Below are positions 17,933-25,311 of a DNA stretch of 64,000 bases, piece by piece. This DNA is from Bacteroidales bacterium. GTDB lineage: Bacteria; Bacteroidota; Bacteroidia; Bacteroidales; UBA932. Position numbers and translations under genes: made by a program. The stretch is from NCBI GenBank assembly GCA_017959005.1, contig JAGDBO010000001.1, forward strand, positions 62,001 through 126,000, given 5' to 3'. The notes under the pieces were generated by a model. That model saw nothing but the letters and a program-made list of their open reading frames with translations. It was not told the DNA's origin and made no database searches. Position 1 is the stretch's first letter; each line of letters opens with the position of its first letter.

Positions 17933-19102
17933 ATGGAATTACAGAGTTTAAAAAACAGATTTGATCTTATAGGAGATGACCCTAAGTTCAACAGGGCCCT
18001 TGAGGTTGCAGAGCAGGTGGCGCAGACAGATCTCTCTGTTCTTGTAAGCGGAGAGAGCGGAGTTGGAAAGGAATCCATCCCTCAAATTATTCACAGCAAC
18101 AGTCCAAGAAAACATAAAAAATATGTAGCCGTAAACTGCGGCGCCATTCCCGAGGGAACAATGGAGAGCGAACTCTTTGGCCACATAAAGGGATCCTTCA
18201 CAGGCGCCAACGAGACCCGCAAAGGCTATTTTGAGGTGGCGGACGGCGGCACCATTTTCTTGGACGAGGTTGGAGAACTCTCTGCGGAATCACAGAAGAG
18301 ATTGCTGAGAGTTTTGGAGAGCGGAGAGTTTTACAAAGTAGGTTCCTCAACCGTGCAAAAGACTGATGTAAGGGTAATTGCAGCAACCAATGTAAACCTC
18401 ATGCAAGCCATCTCACAGAAAAAATTCAGGGAGGACCTCTTCTATCGTCTCAACCAAATCCCTATAGAACTTCCCCCTTTGAGAGAGCGCAAGGGTGATA
18501 TCCCGATGCTCTTCCGCAAGTTTGCTCTGGACTGTGCAGACCGCTACAACATGCCTTGCATAGAACTTACAAGAGATGCGCAGGTTCTTCTTATGACCTA
18601 CCGCTGGCCCGGCAATATCCGACAGTTGAAAAATGTTGTGGAGCAGATTGCAGTGTTGGAGCCATCCAGGGTGATAGACGCGGAGACAATGGGAAAGTAT
18701 CTTCCTAAAGATGACATACATCCGGTTTTGACAACCCCTCAGGGCCCATATCAGGACGGTTCGTTTATCAACGATAAAGAGGTCATCTACAAGATGATAT
18801 ACGCTCTGAAACAGGATGTGGACAACCTTAAACAGGTGGCTGCTTCCGGAGGCTTTTCACAATCCGGCGCCCAGAATATCACCGTTCCGCAGGGAGGAAA
18901 CGAGGAGAAGGTTATAGTTGTCTCATCAGAGGGTGATACAAAGAGCGAGGCGGAAGACCTCTCAATAAACGGAGCATACAAACAGAAGATTCTTTCCGCA
19001 CTCAAGAAGTATCCTCGCAACAGAAAAGCTGCGGCGGATGAGTTGGGAATCTCAGAGAGAACTCTCTACAGAAAGATAAAAGAGTTTGATATAAAGAAGT
19101 AG
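17933..19102 (+). CDS. Sigma-54 interaction AAA+ transcriptional activator without receiver domain
   Basis: A 389-residue protein begins almost directly with the AAA+ domain: Walker A GESGVGKE (40-47), the sigma-54 contact loop GSFTGA (87-92), Walker B TIFLDEVGEL (107-116) and YRWPGNIRQLKNVVEQ. A linker rich in Q and G separates this from a C-terminal Fis-type helix-turn-helix (RKAAADELGISERTLYRKIKEF). It should remodel sigma-54 RNA polymerase at enhancer-dependent promoters. There is no receiver, GAF or PAS domain, so its control input is not visible. lptE, a TPR-like gene and secG follow with gaps or overlaps of 10 bases or less. Confidence 0.92.
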   Translation: MELQSLKNRFDLIGDDPKFNRALEVAEQVAQTDLSVLVSGESGVGKESIPQIIHSNSPRKHKKYVAVNCGAIPEGTMESELFGHIKGSFTGANETRKGYFEVADGGTIFLDEVGELSAESQKRLLRVLESGEFYKVGSSTVQKTDVRVIAATNVNLMQAISQKKFREDLFYRLNQIPIELPPLRERKGDIPMLFRKFALDCADRYNMPCIELTRDAQVLLMTYRWPGNIRQLKNVVEQIAVLEPSRVIDAETMGKYLPKDDIHPVLTTPQGPYQDGSFINDKEVIYKMIYALKQDVDNLKQVAASGGFSQSGAQNITVPQGGNEEKVIVVSSEGDTKSEAEDLSINGAYKQKILSALKKYPRNRKAAADELGISERTLYRKIKEFDIKK

Positions 19103-19107
19103 CAACT

Positions 19108-19632
19108 ATGAAATTCAAATCTATACATCTGCTTATTGCACTTATTGGAACCATGCTTTTGAGTGGTTGCGGAATTTATTCATTCTCAGGAACTTCTCTG
19201 CAGCCGGACATTAAGACAATCTTTGTTGCCAACATAGAGAACAAGGCTATGCAGATTAATCCCTCTCTCTCCAACAATCTGACTCAGGCACTGCAGGACA
19301 AGTACCGCCGTCTTACAAAACTTGAGATGGTTTATGACAACCAGGATGCAGATTTGGAGGTGACCGGATACATTACAACTTACGAGGTTACGCCAACCGC
19401 AGTAACCGCAGATGAAATTGCATCACGCAACCGTCTTACAATTGCAGTAAGAATTATCTACAAGAACAACAAATATCCGGATGAGGCATTCCCGGAGGGA
19501 CGCTCCTTTGCCGCATACCAGGACTATGACTCCACCAACTCTTTGGACTCCGTGCAAGATGTTTTGTGCCAGCAGATTATAGAGACACTGGTGGAAGATA
19601 TATTTAACGCAACCGTTGCAGAGTGGAGGTAG
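19108..19632 (+). CDS. lptE: LptE-type LPS-assembly lipoprotein
   Basis: The 174-residue protein has a lipoprotein signal with lipobox LLSGC (Cys21) and then GIYSFSGTSLQPDIKTIFV, the opening typical of Bacteroidota LptE (PF04390). LptE plugs the LptD barrel in the outer membrane and helps insert LPS. The body predicts the expected mixed alpha/beta sandwich. It lies 5 bases after the sigma-54-type activator, and the next gene starts inside its last codons. Confidence 0.86.
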   Translation: MKFKSIHLLIALIGTMLLSGCGIYSFSGTSLQPDIKTIFVANIENKAMQINPSLSNNLTQALQDKYRRLTKLEMVYDNQDADLEVTGYITTYEVTPTAVTADEIASRNRLTIAVRIIYKNNKYPDEAFPEGRSFAAYQDYDSTNSLDSVQDVLCQQIIETLVEDIFNATVAEWR

Positions 19633-20258
19633 AAGAGAAAAATAAAAAGTTGTCTTCCATGGATGTTATGGAGTTGGAGTCTCTCATAAAAGAGAGCCCG
19701 TGGTACTCCTATGCACGTCAGATACTTCTGGAGAAACTCTACCGTATAGACAAAGAGGCCTTCACTCAGAAACTGAAAGAGTGTGCCGTATTTTTAGCCT
19801 CACGTTCAACCCTTTACAGAAACATAAATAATCCAGATAGAGATTTTGCAGAGGAGGAGACAATTGTTCTTGACGCTTCTGAAAAGACGGAAAACATTAC
19901 ACCTGAAGAGGAGATAGTTGAAGAGGCTCCGCGCAGAAAAGTTATAGTTGCCGGAGGAGATTTCTTCTCCAAGGAGGATCTGAAATCCATTGCTCCTGAG
20001 GATGATATGGAGCTTAAACTCAGAAACAGTCCGTTTGTTAAGAAGCAGGCGGATAAATCTACCGTTATAGATTCTGAGGGCAAGGTTAACTTTGACGATC
20101 TTGCTTTCTGCACTGAAACACTCGGACACATATATGCACAACAGGGTTACAATGAGCAAGCTATAGAGGTCTTCTCTAAACTAATTTTGTTATATCCACA
20201 AAAAAGTGCTTACTTTGCAGCCCTTGTAAACGATTTGAAGACAAAAAATAAAGAATAA
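19623..20258 (+). CDS. TPR-like hypothetical protein between lptE and secG
   Basis: This 211-residue acidic protein has a single clear TPR-like unit near the C-terminus (FCTETLGHIYAQQGYNEQAI, then EVFSKLILLYPQKSAYF). The rest is helical and charged, with no signal peptide. Two starts are possible: GTG at 19623, overlapping lptE by 10 bases, or ATG at 19659. The position between lptE and secG is recurrent in Bacteroidales, so a role in envelope protein or LPS traffic is plausible, but I do not recognise a defined function. Confidence 0.72.
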   Translation: MEVEEKNKKLSSMDVMELESLIKESPWYSYARQILLEKLYRIDKEAFTQKLKECAVFLASRSTLYRNINNPDRDFAEEETIVLDASEKTENITPEEEIVEEAPRRKVIVAGGDFFSKEDLKSIAPEDDMELKLRNSPFVKKQADKSTVIDSEGKVNFDDLAFCTETLGHIYAQQGYNEQAIEVFSKLILLYPQKSAYFAALVNDLKTKNKE

Positions 20259-20259
20259 T

Positions 20260-20610
20260 ATGTACGGAGTATTTGTAGTTATTATTGTGATTGCGAGCAT
20301 TTTTCTGACTATTGCAGTATTGCTCCAGAACTCAAAGGGCGGCGGATTGGCTGCTAACTTTGCTGCTGGTAATCAGACATTTGGCGTTAGACAGACTGCG
20401 GATTTTTTGGAGAGAGCTACATGGTGGCTTGCCGGAATTATCATAGTTTGCTGCATTGCAGCTTCAGGTGCAGTTGGTACGGGAAATCAGAGTAAGAAGT
20501 CAGATCTTACCAAAGAACTTCAGAAGAGCGCACCGGCAAACAGCATCCCTACATTCCCTATAGAGAATCAGGCTGCTCAGACTCCTGCAGAGGAGACTCC
20601 GGCTAACTAA
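20260..20610 (+). CDS. secG: Protein-export channel subunit SecG
   Basis: The 116-residue protein has two transmembrane helices (residues 2-22 and about 55-75) with the SecG loop LLQNSKGGGLAANF between them. SecG assists SecYE and SecA in moving proteins across the inner membrane. A Gln/Pro/Ala-rich tail follows the second helix, as is common in this phylum. It closes the operon, with a terminator at 20646-20696. Confidence 0.93.
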   Translation: MYGVFVVIIVIASIFLTIAVLLQNSKGGGLAANFAAGNQTFGVRQTADFLERATWWLAGIIIVCCIAASGAVGTGNQSKKSDLTKELQKSAPANSIPTFPIENQAAQTPAEETPAN

Positions 20611-20645
20611 ACCGCGTTTTGTAATAAAAACGTAACAAGCGCCTA

Positions 20646-20696
20646 ATATCCTGATATTCACGCAAAACAGCGTCAAAAACATCAGGATATCTTTTT
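20646..20696 (+). terminator. Intrinsic terminator after secG
   Basis: A 10-base stem, ATATCCTGAT (20646-20655) with ATCAGGATAT (20681-20690), encloses a 25-base loop that contains a small ACGC/GCGT helper stem. CTTTTT follows at 20691. Confidence 0.7.
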
Positions 20697-20713
20697 AAAT
20701 ATACTACCTTGTG

Positions 20714-20745
20714 TTGCATAGTACCTAAGGATTGTCATATATTTG
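20714..20745 (+). promoter_or_regulatory. Promoter for the PspC-PadR-PspC operon (TTG-N21-TATATTTG)
   Basis: TTG at 20714-20716 and TATATTTG at 20738-20745 are separated by 21 bases, a full consensus match. The leader to the ATG at 20794 is about 45 bases, long enough for an operator. Confidence 0.72.
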
Positions 20746-20793
20746 CATTGCAAAATACCAGCGAATACAAAGAACTTTAAAAATTATACGACC

Positions 20794-21387
20794 ATGAAAG
20801 AAGTAATCAATGTTGCAATCGGAAACAAGAGCTTCACTTTGGAGAAAGATGCCTATGAGGCTCTGAAAGAGTATCTGGATGCCTTTAAGAGAAAATCAAC
20901 TTTGGGCGTCCAGTCTGAGGAGACAATGCGGGATTTAGAGGAGAGAATCGCAGAGATACTCTCTTATAAGGTAGGTCCCGTTAAGAACGTTGTAGATATA
21001 AATATGATTAATGAGATCATAGACCAGTTGGGTATGCCGGACGGAGAGCCTTACAGAAGAAGCGGTGGAGAGAGCGCCAACTTTAACAATAACAACAGCT
21101 ACAACGCTAAGGTATCAGATGAGCCGGCGGTAAAGAGGGTTTACAGAGACTCTGACAACGCCTCTTTAGGCGGCGTCTGCATGGGATTGGGATATTACCT
21201 CAATGTTGACCCTACTCTTATTAAGATAGCGTTTGTACTTCTTTTCCTGGCCGGTTGTTCAGGCCTTCTTATCTACATAATCCTCTGGATTGTAGTACCT
21301 AAGGCAACTACCCCGGCACAGAAGTGTGAGATGAGGGGATGGCCTAAGACGGCGGAGAATCTTGATAAATTCAGAACAAAGAGATAA
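20794..21387 (+). CDS. PspC-domain membrane protein (short paralogue)
   Basis: The 197-residue protein has an N-terminal helical domain (residues 1-75, with VAIGNKSFTLEKDAYEALKEYL) and a PspC domain at about 125-180 (LGGVCMGLGYYLNVDPTLIKIAFV, then IILWIVVPK) with one or two transmembrane passes. PspC proteins sense membrane stress in phage-shock systems. The start at ATG 20794 follows the promoter; a longer TTG-initiated frame would begin inside the -7 box. The same N-domain recurs in the large paralogue two genes downstream, so the two probably arose by duplication. Confidence 0.86.
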   Translation: MKEVINVAIGNKSFTLEKDAYEALKEYLDAFKRKSTLGVQSEETMRDLEERIAEILSYKVGPVKNVVDINMINEIIDQLGMPDGEPYRRSGGESANFNNNNSYNAKVSDEPAVKRVYRDSDNASLGGVCMGLGYYLNVDPTLIKIAFVLLFLAGCSGLLIYIILWIVVPKATTPAQKCEMRGWPKTAENLDKFRTKR

Positions 21388-21397
21388 AACAGGAGTT

Positions 21398-21784
21398 ATG
21401 GAAATTAAGGATCAGAATGAGATGAACTTTGACCTTAATGCGGAGAACATTAAGGCTCAAATGAGAAAGGGTGTGTTGGAATACTGTATTCTGAGCATCC
21501 TCAGAAAGGGAGATTCCTATGTCTCTCCACTTATCGCGGAGCTTAAAGAGGCAAAAATGATTGTGGTAGAAGGAACGCTTTATCCTCTGTTGGCCCGTCA
21601 GAAGAATCAGGGATTGCTCTCCTACAGATGGGAAGAGAGTCCGGCAGGTCCTCCTCGTAAGTATTACTCACTTACAGAGAAGGGACATAAGGCTCTTGAG
21701 GTGATGGATGAAGCCTGGGGAGATGTGATTAAGACGGTAGACTTTATTAAAAACGGAACAACTGCACTTTCAAAGGAGATTTAA
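21398..21784 (+). CDS. PadR-family transcriptional regulator
   Basis: The 128-residue protein fits PadR: a winged helix with GVLEYCILSILRKGDSYVSPLIAELK, the wing LVEGTLYPLLARQ-like segment (VVEGTLYPLLARQ) and the PRKYYSLTEKG hairpin. PadR proteins repress their own operons and release DNA on binding a small ligand or on membrane stress. It lies 10 bases after the first PspC gene and 2 bases before the second, so it very probably controls this operon. Start chosen at ATG 21398; a longer frame runs into the upstream gene. Confidence 0.9.
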   Translation: MEIKDQNEMNFDLNAENIKAQMRKGVLEYCILSILRKGDSYVSPLIAELKEAKMIVVEGTLYPLLARQKNQGLLSYRWEESPAGPPRKYYSLTEKGHKALEVMDEAWGDVIKTVDFIKNGTTALSKEI

Positions 21785-21786
21785 TT

Positions 21787-23412
21787 ATGGAAGAGACAAT
21801 AAAAGTTAGCATTGGCGGTATCTCCTTTGCGGTAAATAAAGATGCATATCAGCGTTTGAGTCTCTATATTAAAGATTTAGAGAACCACTACAGCACCAAG
21901 CCTGAGGGCAAAGAGATTATCAACGATATTGAGAGCAGAATTGCGGAGCTTCTTCTGGAGAGCCATACTAAGGATGAGGTTGTAAGCGCGGAGAGAGTGG
22001 ATGAGGTGATTAAGATTATGGGACGTCCGTCAGATTTTGATGAGGAAGAGCAGGGAGAGAAGGGTTCTGAAACAAAGAGCACCTTCCAGGCAAGACCGGA
22101 AGAGCCCGCAACCGGCTCCGATACCATAACAAGGCGCCTCTTCAGAGACACCACGGACAGAGTTATTGGAGGTGTCTGCAGCGGTTTGGCCCACTATTTC
22201 AAGATCAGCCCTGTATGGGTTAGACTCTTCTTTGCCATCTTTTTGGTATTCAAGTTATTTAAGTTTGGTTTCTTCTTCCACTTCCGTTCATTTGTAGGAA
22301 GCATAAGTTCCCTTATGATTTTGACCTACATTGTGCTTTGGATTGTTATTCCTGAGGCTAGAACTCGCATTCAGAAGAGCCAGATGTTTGGCAGAGACCC
22401 TGGTGTGAAAGGTGTTGAGGATGAGTATAATAACCCGGATCAGCCACACGGAAAATGGTTGGGCCGTCTGATTAAGATTTTCATAGGTCTTATTCTTCTG
22501 CTCATTGCATTCGGACTGCTTGGAGCCGGCTGGTTTGCCTTCCTGGGTTCCAATAAGTTCTTCGGAGTTACACCTGTAAGCATCATGGACTATCTTCAGA
22601 TGCCTTGGTGGTGGGGCCTGCTTGGTAAGATAAGTGCCGTTCTCTTTATAGTTCTCCCGATTTTGGCCCTCACATACGCAGGTATATGGCTCATTTTCAG
22701 CCTTAAGAGACCAAAGTGGCACCCGGGACTCATTATGTTTGCACTCTGGATTCTCTCCATCATAGGTCTCTCAGTATTCTCATCAGACAAGGTGTTCAAT
22801 ATGGCCTCATCAACTTCCACCTTCAAGAAAGAGTTTGTAAAATCTTATGACACACTCTATGTTGAGTATGCTAAACTCCCTGAGACTCTGGACGGTGAGA
22901 AGGTTGAGTGGATGAAGATGGCAGACTATATTGATGAGGCTGTTGGCAAGAACAGGGCTTCCAACTACGTTGTGGATTGGGACGTCAAGAGCGACAATGG
23001 TGAGGATGAAGTTCATGTAAACGACGAGAGTCCTTATGACAGAGACTATCTGCTATACACCACAAGCGGCAAGAAAAATAAAAAGTATGCTCTCTATCCA
23101 AAAATTCACGTGCTGTTCAAGAACTCCTCTTCTATTGTTACAGAGGAAGACAGTCTTGGAAACATTACAACAAAGATTGTAAAGGATGAGACCATAACGC
23201 CGGATCTGGAGGTGACCGTAGAGAAAATCCTCAGCAGCAAGAAGTTCTTTAAAGAGGGAGATGATGAAGAGGCTGAAGAAAAACTTGTAGAGATTAGGGA
23301 CTCCTTAATTATTCTACACCCGAATATAGCAAGTAAGAAACGGAAATTTGACGGAGCGCTAGTCTCCACAAAACTGTTCCTTCCTGATAGTAGTGTTGTG
23401 ATTATTAAGTAA
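21787..23412 (+). CDS. Large PspC-domain multi-pass membrane protein
   Basis: A 541-residue protein repeats the N-terminal domain of the short paralogue (SIGGISFAVNKDAYQRL), then a PspC domain (about 115-200, VIGGVCSGLAHYFKISPVW and LWIVIPEAR), then three more hydrophobic segments (about 225-330). A C-terminal soluble domain of about 200 residues follows, probably periplasmic. The final stretch is rich in acidic and Lys residues. The layout suggests a membrane-stress sensor whose outer domain reads the periplasm and whose inner domain could contact the PadR regulator or the short paralogue. A strong terminator ends the operon. Confidence 0.85.
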   Translation: MEETIKVSIGGISFAVNKDAYQRLSLYIKDLENHYSTKPEGKEIINDIESRIAELLLESHTKDEVVSAERVDEVIKIMGRPSDFDEEEQGEKGSETKSTFQARPEEPATGSDTITRRLFRDTTDRVIGGVCSGLAHYFKISPVWVRLFFAIFLVFKLFKFGFFFHFRSFVGSISSLMILTYIVLWIVIPEARTRIQKSQMFGRDPGVKGVEDEYNNPDQPHGKWLGRLIKIFIGLILLLIAFGLLGAGWFAFLGSNKFFGVTPVSIMDYLQMPWWWGLLGKISAVLFIVLPILALTYAGIWLIFSLKRPKWHPGLIMFALWILSIIGLSVFSSDKVFNMASSTSTFKKEFVKSYDTLYVEYAKLPETLDGEKVEWMKMADYIDEAVGKNRASNYVVDWDVKSDNGEDEVHVNDESPYDRDYLLYTTSGKKNKKYALYPKIHVLFKNSSSIVTEEDSLGNITTKIVKDETITPDLEVTVEKILSSKKFFKEGDDEEAEEKLVEIRDSLIILHPNIASKKRKFDGALVSTKLFLPDSSVVIIK

Positions 23413-23446
23413 AAATAGGGTGGCCGAGCCACCCTATTTTTGTTTT
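23411..23446 (+). terminator. Intrinsic terminator after the PspC operon
   Basis: A 14-base perfect stem, AAAAATAGGGTGGC (23411-23424) and GCCACCCTATTTTT (23428-23441), with a 3-base loop and more T downstream. The A-rich left arm would make it work in both directions. Confidence 0.88.
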
Positions 23447-23458
23447 ATATAAACCTAT

Positions 23459-23490
23459 AAAAAAGGAAGGCCGCATCTCTGCGACCTTCC
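23459..23490 (-). terminator. Intrinsic terminator of the ECF sigma operon
   Basis: On the minus strand GGAAGGTCGC and GCGGCCTTCC form a 10-base stem with one mismatch and a 6-base loop (23490-23465), followed by six T (23464-23459). It lies about 40 bases past the stop of the Spy-like gene. Confidence 0.8.
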
Positions 23491-23529
23491 CCGCGAACAC
23501 ATCATTATAACAATAATTGAAGTGTTAAT

Positions 23530-24060
23530 CTACTTTGTCTCATTTTCTTTTGGCTGAGGTTGTTTTGGTCCCGGCTTACCTCCGCGATAGTTTCCTCTCA
23601 GCTGCATAATAAGGTTGCGGGTAAACTGCTCCTCCAAAAGTCTTACGCGCGCCGCTTTCTTTATAGGCAGAACCTTTTGGTACTCAGCATAGTGAAGCTT
23701 CTGCAGAGAATTCTCTCTGTCTAAGTTTCCATAATAGGTTTCTGCAAGAGAACTAATCTCTTCATCTGTTTTGTCTCCCTCTTTTAATGCTTTTGAAAGT
23801 GTGAAAGCACTCTTTCTTGTCTCCTTTCTGGCTTTCTCCATCTCCTGCTGACAGGCATTGTAAACGGGCCAAAACTTTTGAGCCTCCTCAGGGGTGAGAT
23901 CCAAGAACTTTGTAAAGAAGGCAATCTTCTGAGAAACAATCTGATCCTTGTTAAACATCTGTTTATTAGGGCCTCTCTTCTCTCCATCCTGAGCGGAGAG
24001 GGTTAGTGAACCCAACAAAAACATCATTAAAGCCAAGGAAAAAATCAAATTTCTTTTCAT
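23530..24060 (-). CDS. Spy/LTXXQ-like periplasmic protein
   Basis: This 176-residue secreted protein has a signal peptide (MKRNLIFSLALMMFLLGSLTL, cut near SAQ) and a helical body with the segment FLDLTPEEAQKFWPVYNACQ, like the LTxxQ repeats of Spy/CpxP proteins. Those proteins bind unfolded proteins or sense metals in the periplasm. The C-terminus is basic and Gly/Pro-rich. As the last gene of an operon with an ECF sigma factor and a single-pass membrane protein it may be the periplasmic sensor or effector of that circuit; this is inference from position. Confidence 0.75.
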   Translation of the reverse strand: MKRNLIFSLALMMFLLGSLTLSAQDGEKRGPNKQMFNKDQIVSQKIAFFTKFLDLTPEEAQKFWPVYNACQQEMEKARKETRKSAFTLSKALKEGDKTDEEISSLAETYYGNLDRENSLQKLHYAEYQKVLPIKKAARVRLLEEQFTRNLIMQLRGNYRGGKPGPKQPQPKENETK

Positions 24061-24077
24061 ATTCTTATCTCTCCTTT

Positions 24078-24584
24078 TTACTGTTTAAAATCTTCTGCCA
24101 AAACGCCGTTATAGTTTGTGGAGATAGATTCCACATATTCACCTATAGCGTCCAAATATTCATCTTCCAGATAAAGTTCTCTCTCATCAATCTCCTCATC
24201 AGTCTCATAGAACTTTGCTATCTCTATAGATCCGTACTCCTGTATAAGGCTGTCTATCACAGCATCTTCCGCTGTAGTGGCGGCCAGGGTGGATCCCTTC
24301 TGAACACTCTTTGTAAGGTGCATAACACCCCATCCAAGACCGAAAATAATGAGGAAGGAGGCCGCCAGTGCCAGTGATGCCTTCATGGTTCTGATGAGGG
24401 CACCCCACTTGCCGTCCTGCTTCTGTCCGCTAAGTCTGGCATTCAGATTCTCCTCCAGTTCCTCAAAATAGTTCTCCGGAACCGTGAATGGAATCTGATG
24501 CAACTTGCTCTCTTCCAGCGGATCATTAAAAAAAGTCTTGTTGTTTTCCTTCTCGTTCATCTCTCTGTCTCTTTCAAAAACCAT
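24078..24584 (-). CDS. Single-pass membrane protein, putative anti-sigma factor
   Basis: A 168-residue protein with a cytoplasmic N-terminal part (about 75 residues, including PFTVPENYFEELEENL), one transmembrane helix (about 75-95, LALAASFLIIFGLGWGV) and an acidic periplasmic tail. This topology and its place after an ECF sigma gene suggest an anti-sigma factor, but there is no HxxxCxxC zinc motif of the common ZAS class. The start could be ATG 24584 or ATG 24560. It is followed after 17 bases by the Spy-like gene. Confidence 0.65.
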   Translation of the reverse strand: MVFERDREMNEKENNKTFFNDPLEESKLHQIPFTVPENYFEELEENLNARLSGQKQDGKWGALIRTMKASLALAASFLIIFGLGWGVMHLTKSVQKGSTLAATTAEDAVIDSLIQEYGSIEIAKFYETDEEIDERELYLEDEYLDAIGEYVESISTNYNGVLAEDFKQ

Positions 24585-24631
24585 TATTTAGAGTTCTTTT
24601 ATCCCAAAAAGTAAAAAGCGGATGTAAAAAA

Positions 24632-24751
24632 TCAGCAAAGTATTTTCCCCCTTGCTGGAGAGGTTGTCAAAGAGAGCCCATTCACAACGGAGTAGAGCGG
24701 TATTGAAAATACAAAAAGAGCAAAGACTATTGTAAGGATTCTCTTTCTCAT
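24632..24751 (-). CDS. Predicted 39-residue membrane or secreted small protein
   Basis: An open frame from ATG 24751 to TGA 24632 encodes 39 residues: a positive N-terminus (MRKR), a hydrophobic stretch ILTIVFALFVFSIPLYSVV, and a short polar tail ending in KILC. It looks like a single membrane helix or a short signal-like peptide. It starts 11 bases after the ECF sigma stop and ends 47 bases before the putative anti-sigma gene, so it would be co-transcribed. No homologue is recognised. The hydrophobic pattern and operon position favour a real gene, but chance cannot be excluded from one sequence. Confidence 0.45.
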   Translation of the reverse strand: MRKRILTIVFALFVFSIPLYSVVNGLSLTTSPARGKILC

Positions 24752-24762
24752 AGTATAATGTA

Positions 24763-25305
24763 TTAAATTAGTTTCTTCAGGTTAGAGGAAATTTTCTTAT
24801 ATGCTATTGAATAGGAGGCCTTTATTGCATCCCCATTACTTCCCAGAATCTCCCCGATATCTGCGTATGACATATTCTGGAAGTAACGCATGGAAAAGAT
24901 AGCCCTCTGGCGGTCCGGCAGTTTTGCAACCTCCCTTTGAAGCATCATTTGCATAGTATCTCCGGAAAAGTACAGATCTTCAGAGAGGCGCTTTTTCAGT
25001 TTGGATTCAAAAGAGGTCAAAGAGAACTTGCTGTTTATTCTCTCCTTCTTTAAAAAAGTGAAGGCCTCGTTAGTTGCAATCCTATAGAGCCACGTGTACA
25101 AACCGCTCTCTCCTCGGAAGTTAGGAAGAGCGTTCCACGCTTTGATAAGTGTATCTTGCAGTAAATCGTTAGCATCATCGTGAGTTAAAACCATCTCTCT
25201 CAGATGCCAATACAGACGTGAGGAGTACTGCCTAACAATCATATTGAAGGCTTGTTGGGCTCCCTGCTCGGAATGGTATAGTTGCAGGATCTCCTTGTCT
25301 GTCAT
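24763..25305 (-). CDS. ECF-type RNA polymerase sigma factor
   Basis: The 180-residue protein has the two ECF domains: sigma-2 with DDANDLLQDTLIKAWNAL and YTWLYRIATNEAFTFLKK, and sigma-4 with LPDRQRAIFSMRYFQNMSYADIGEILG as helix-turn-helix. It would direct RNA polymerase to stress promoters when released from its partner membrane protein. It heads the segment that continues with the 39-residue ORF, the single-pass protein and the Spy-like protein. The transketolase gene ends 6 bases upstream, so read-through from there is possible. Confidence 0.92.
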   Translation of the reverse strand: MTDKEILQLYHSEQGAQQAFNMIVRQYSSRLYWHLREMVLTHDDANDLLQDTLIKAWNALPNFRGESGLYTWLYRIATNEAFTFLKKERINSKFSLTSFESKLKKRLSEDLYFSGDTMQMMLQREVAKLPDRQRAIFSMRYFQNMSYADIGEILGSNGDAIKASYSIAYKKISSNLKKLI

Positions 25306-25311
25306 ATAGTG

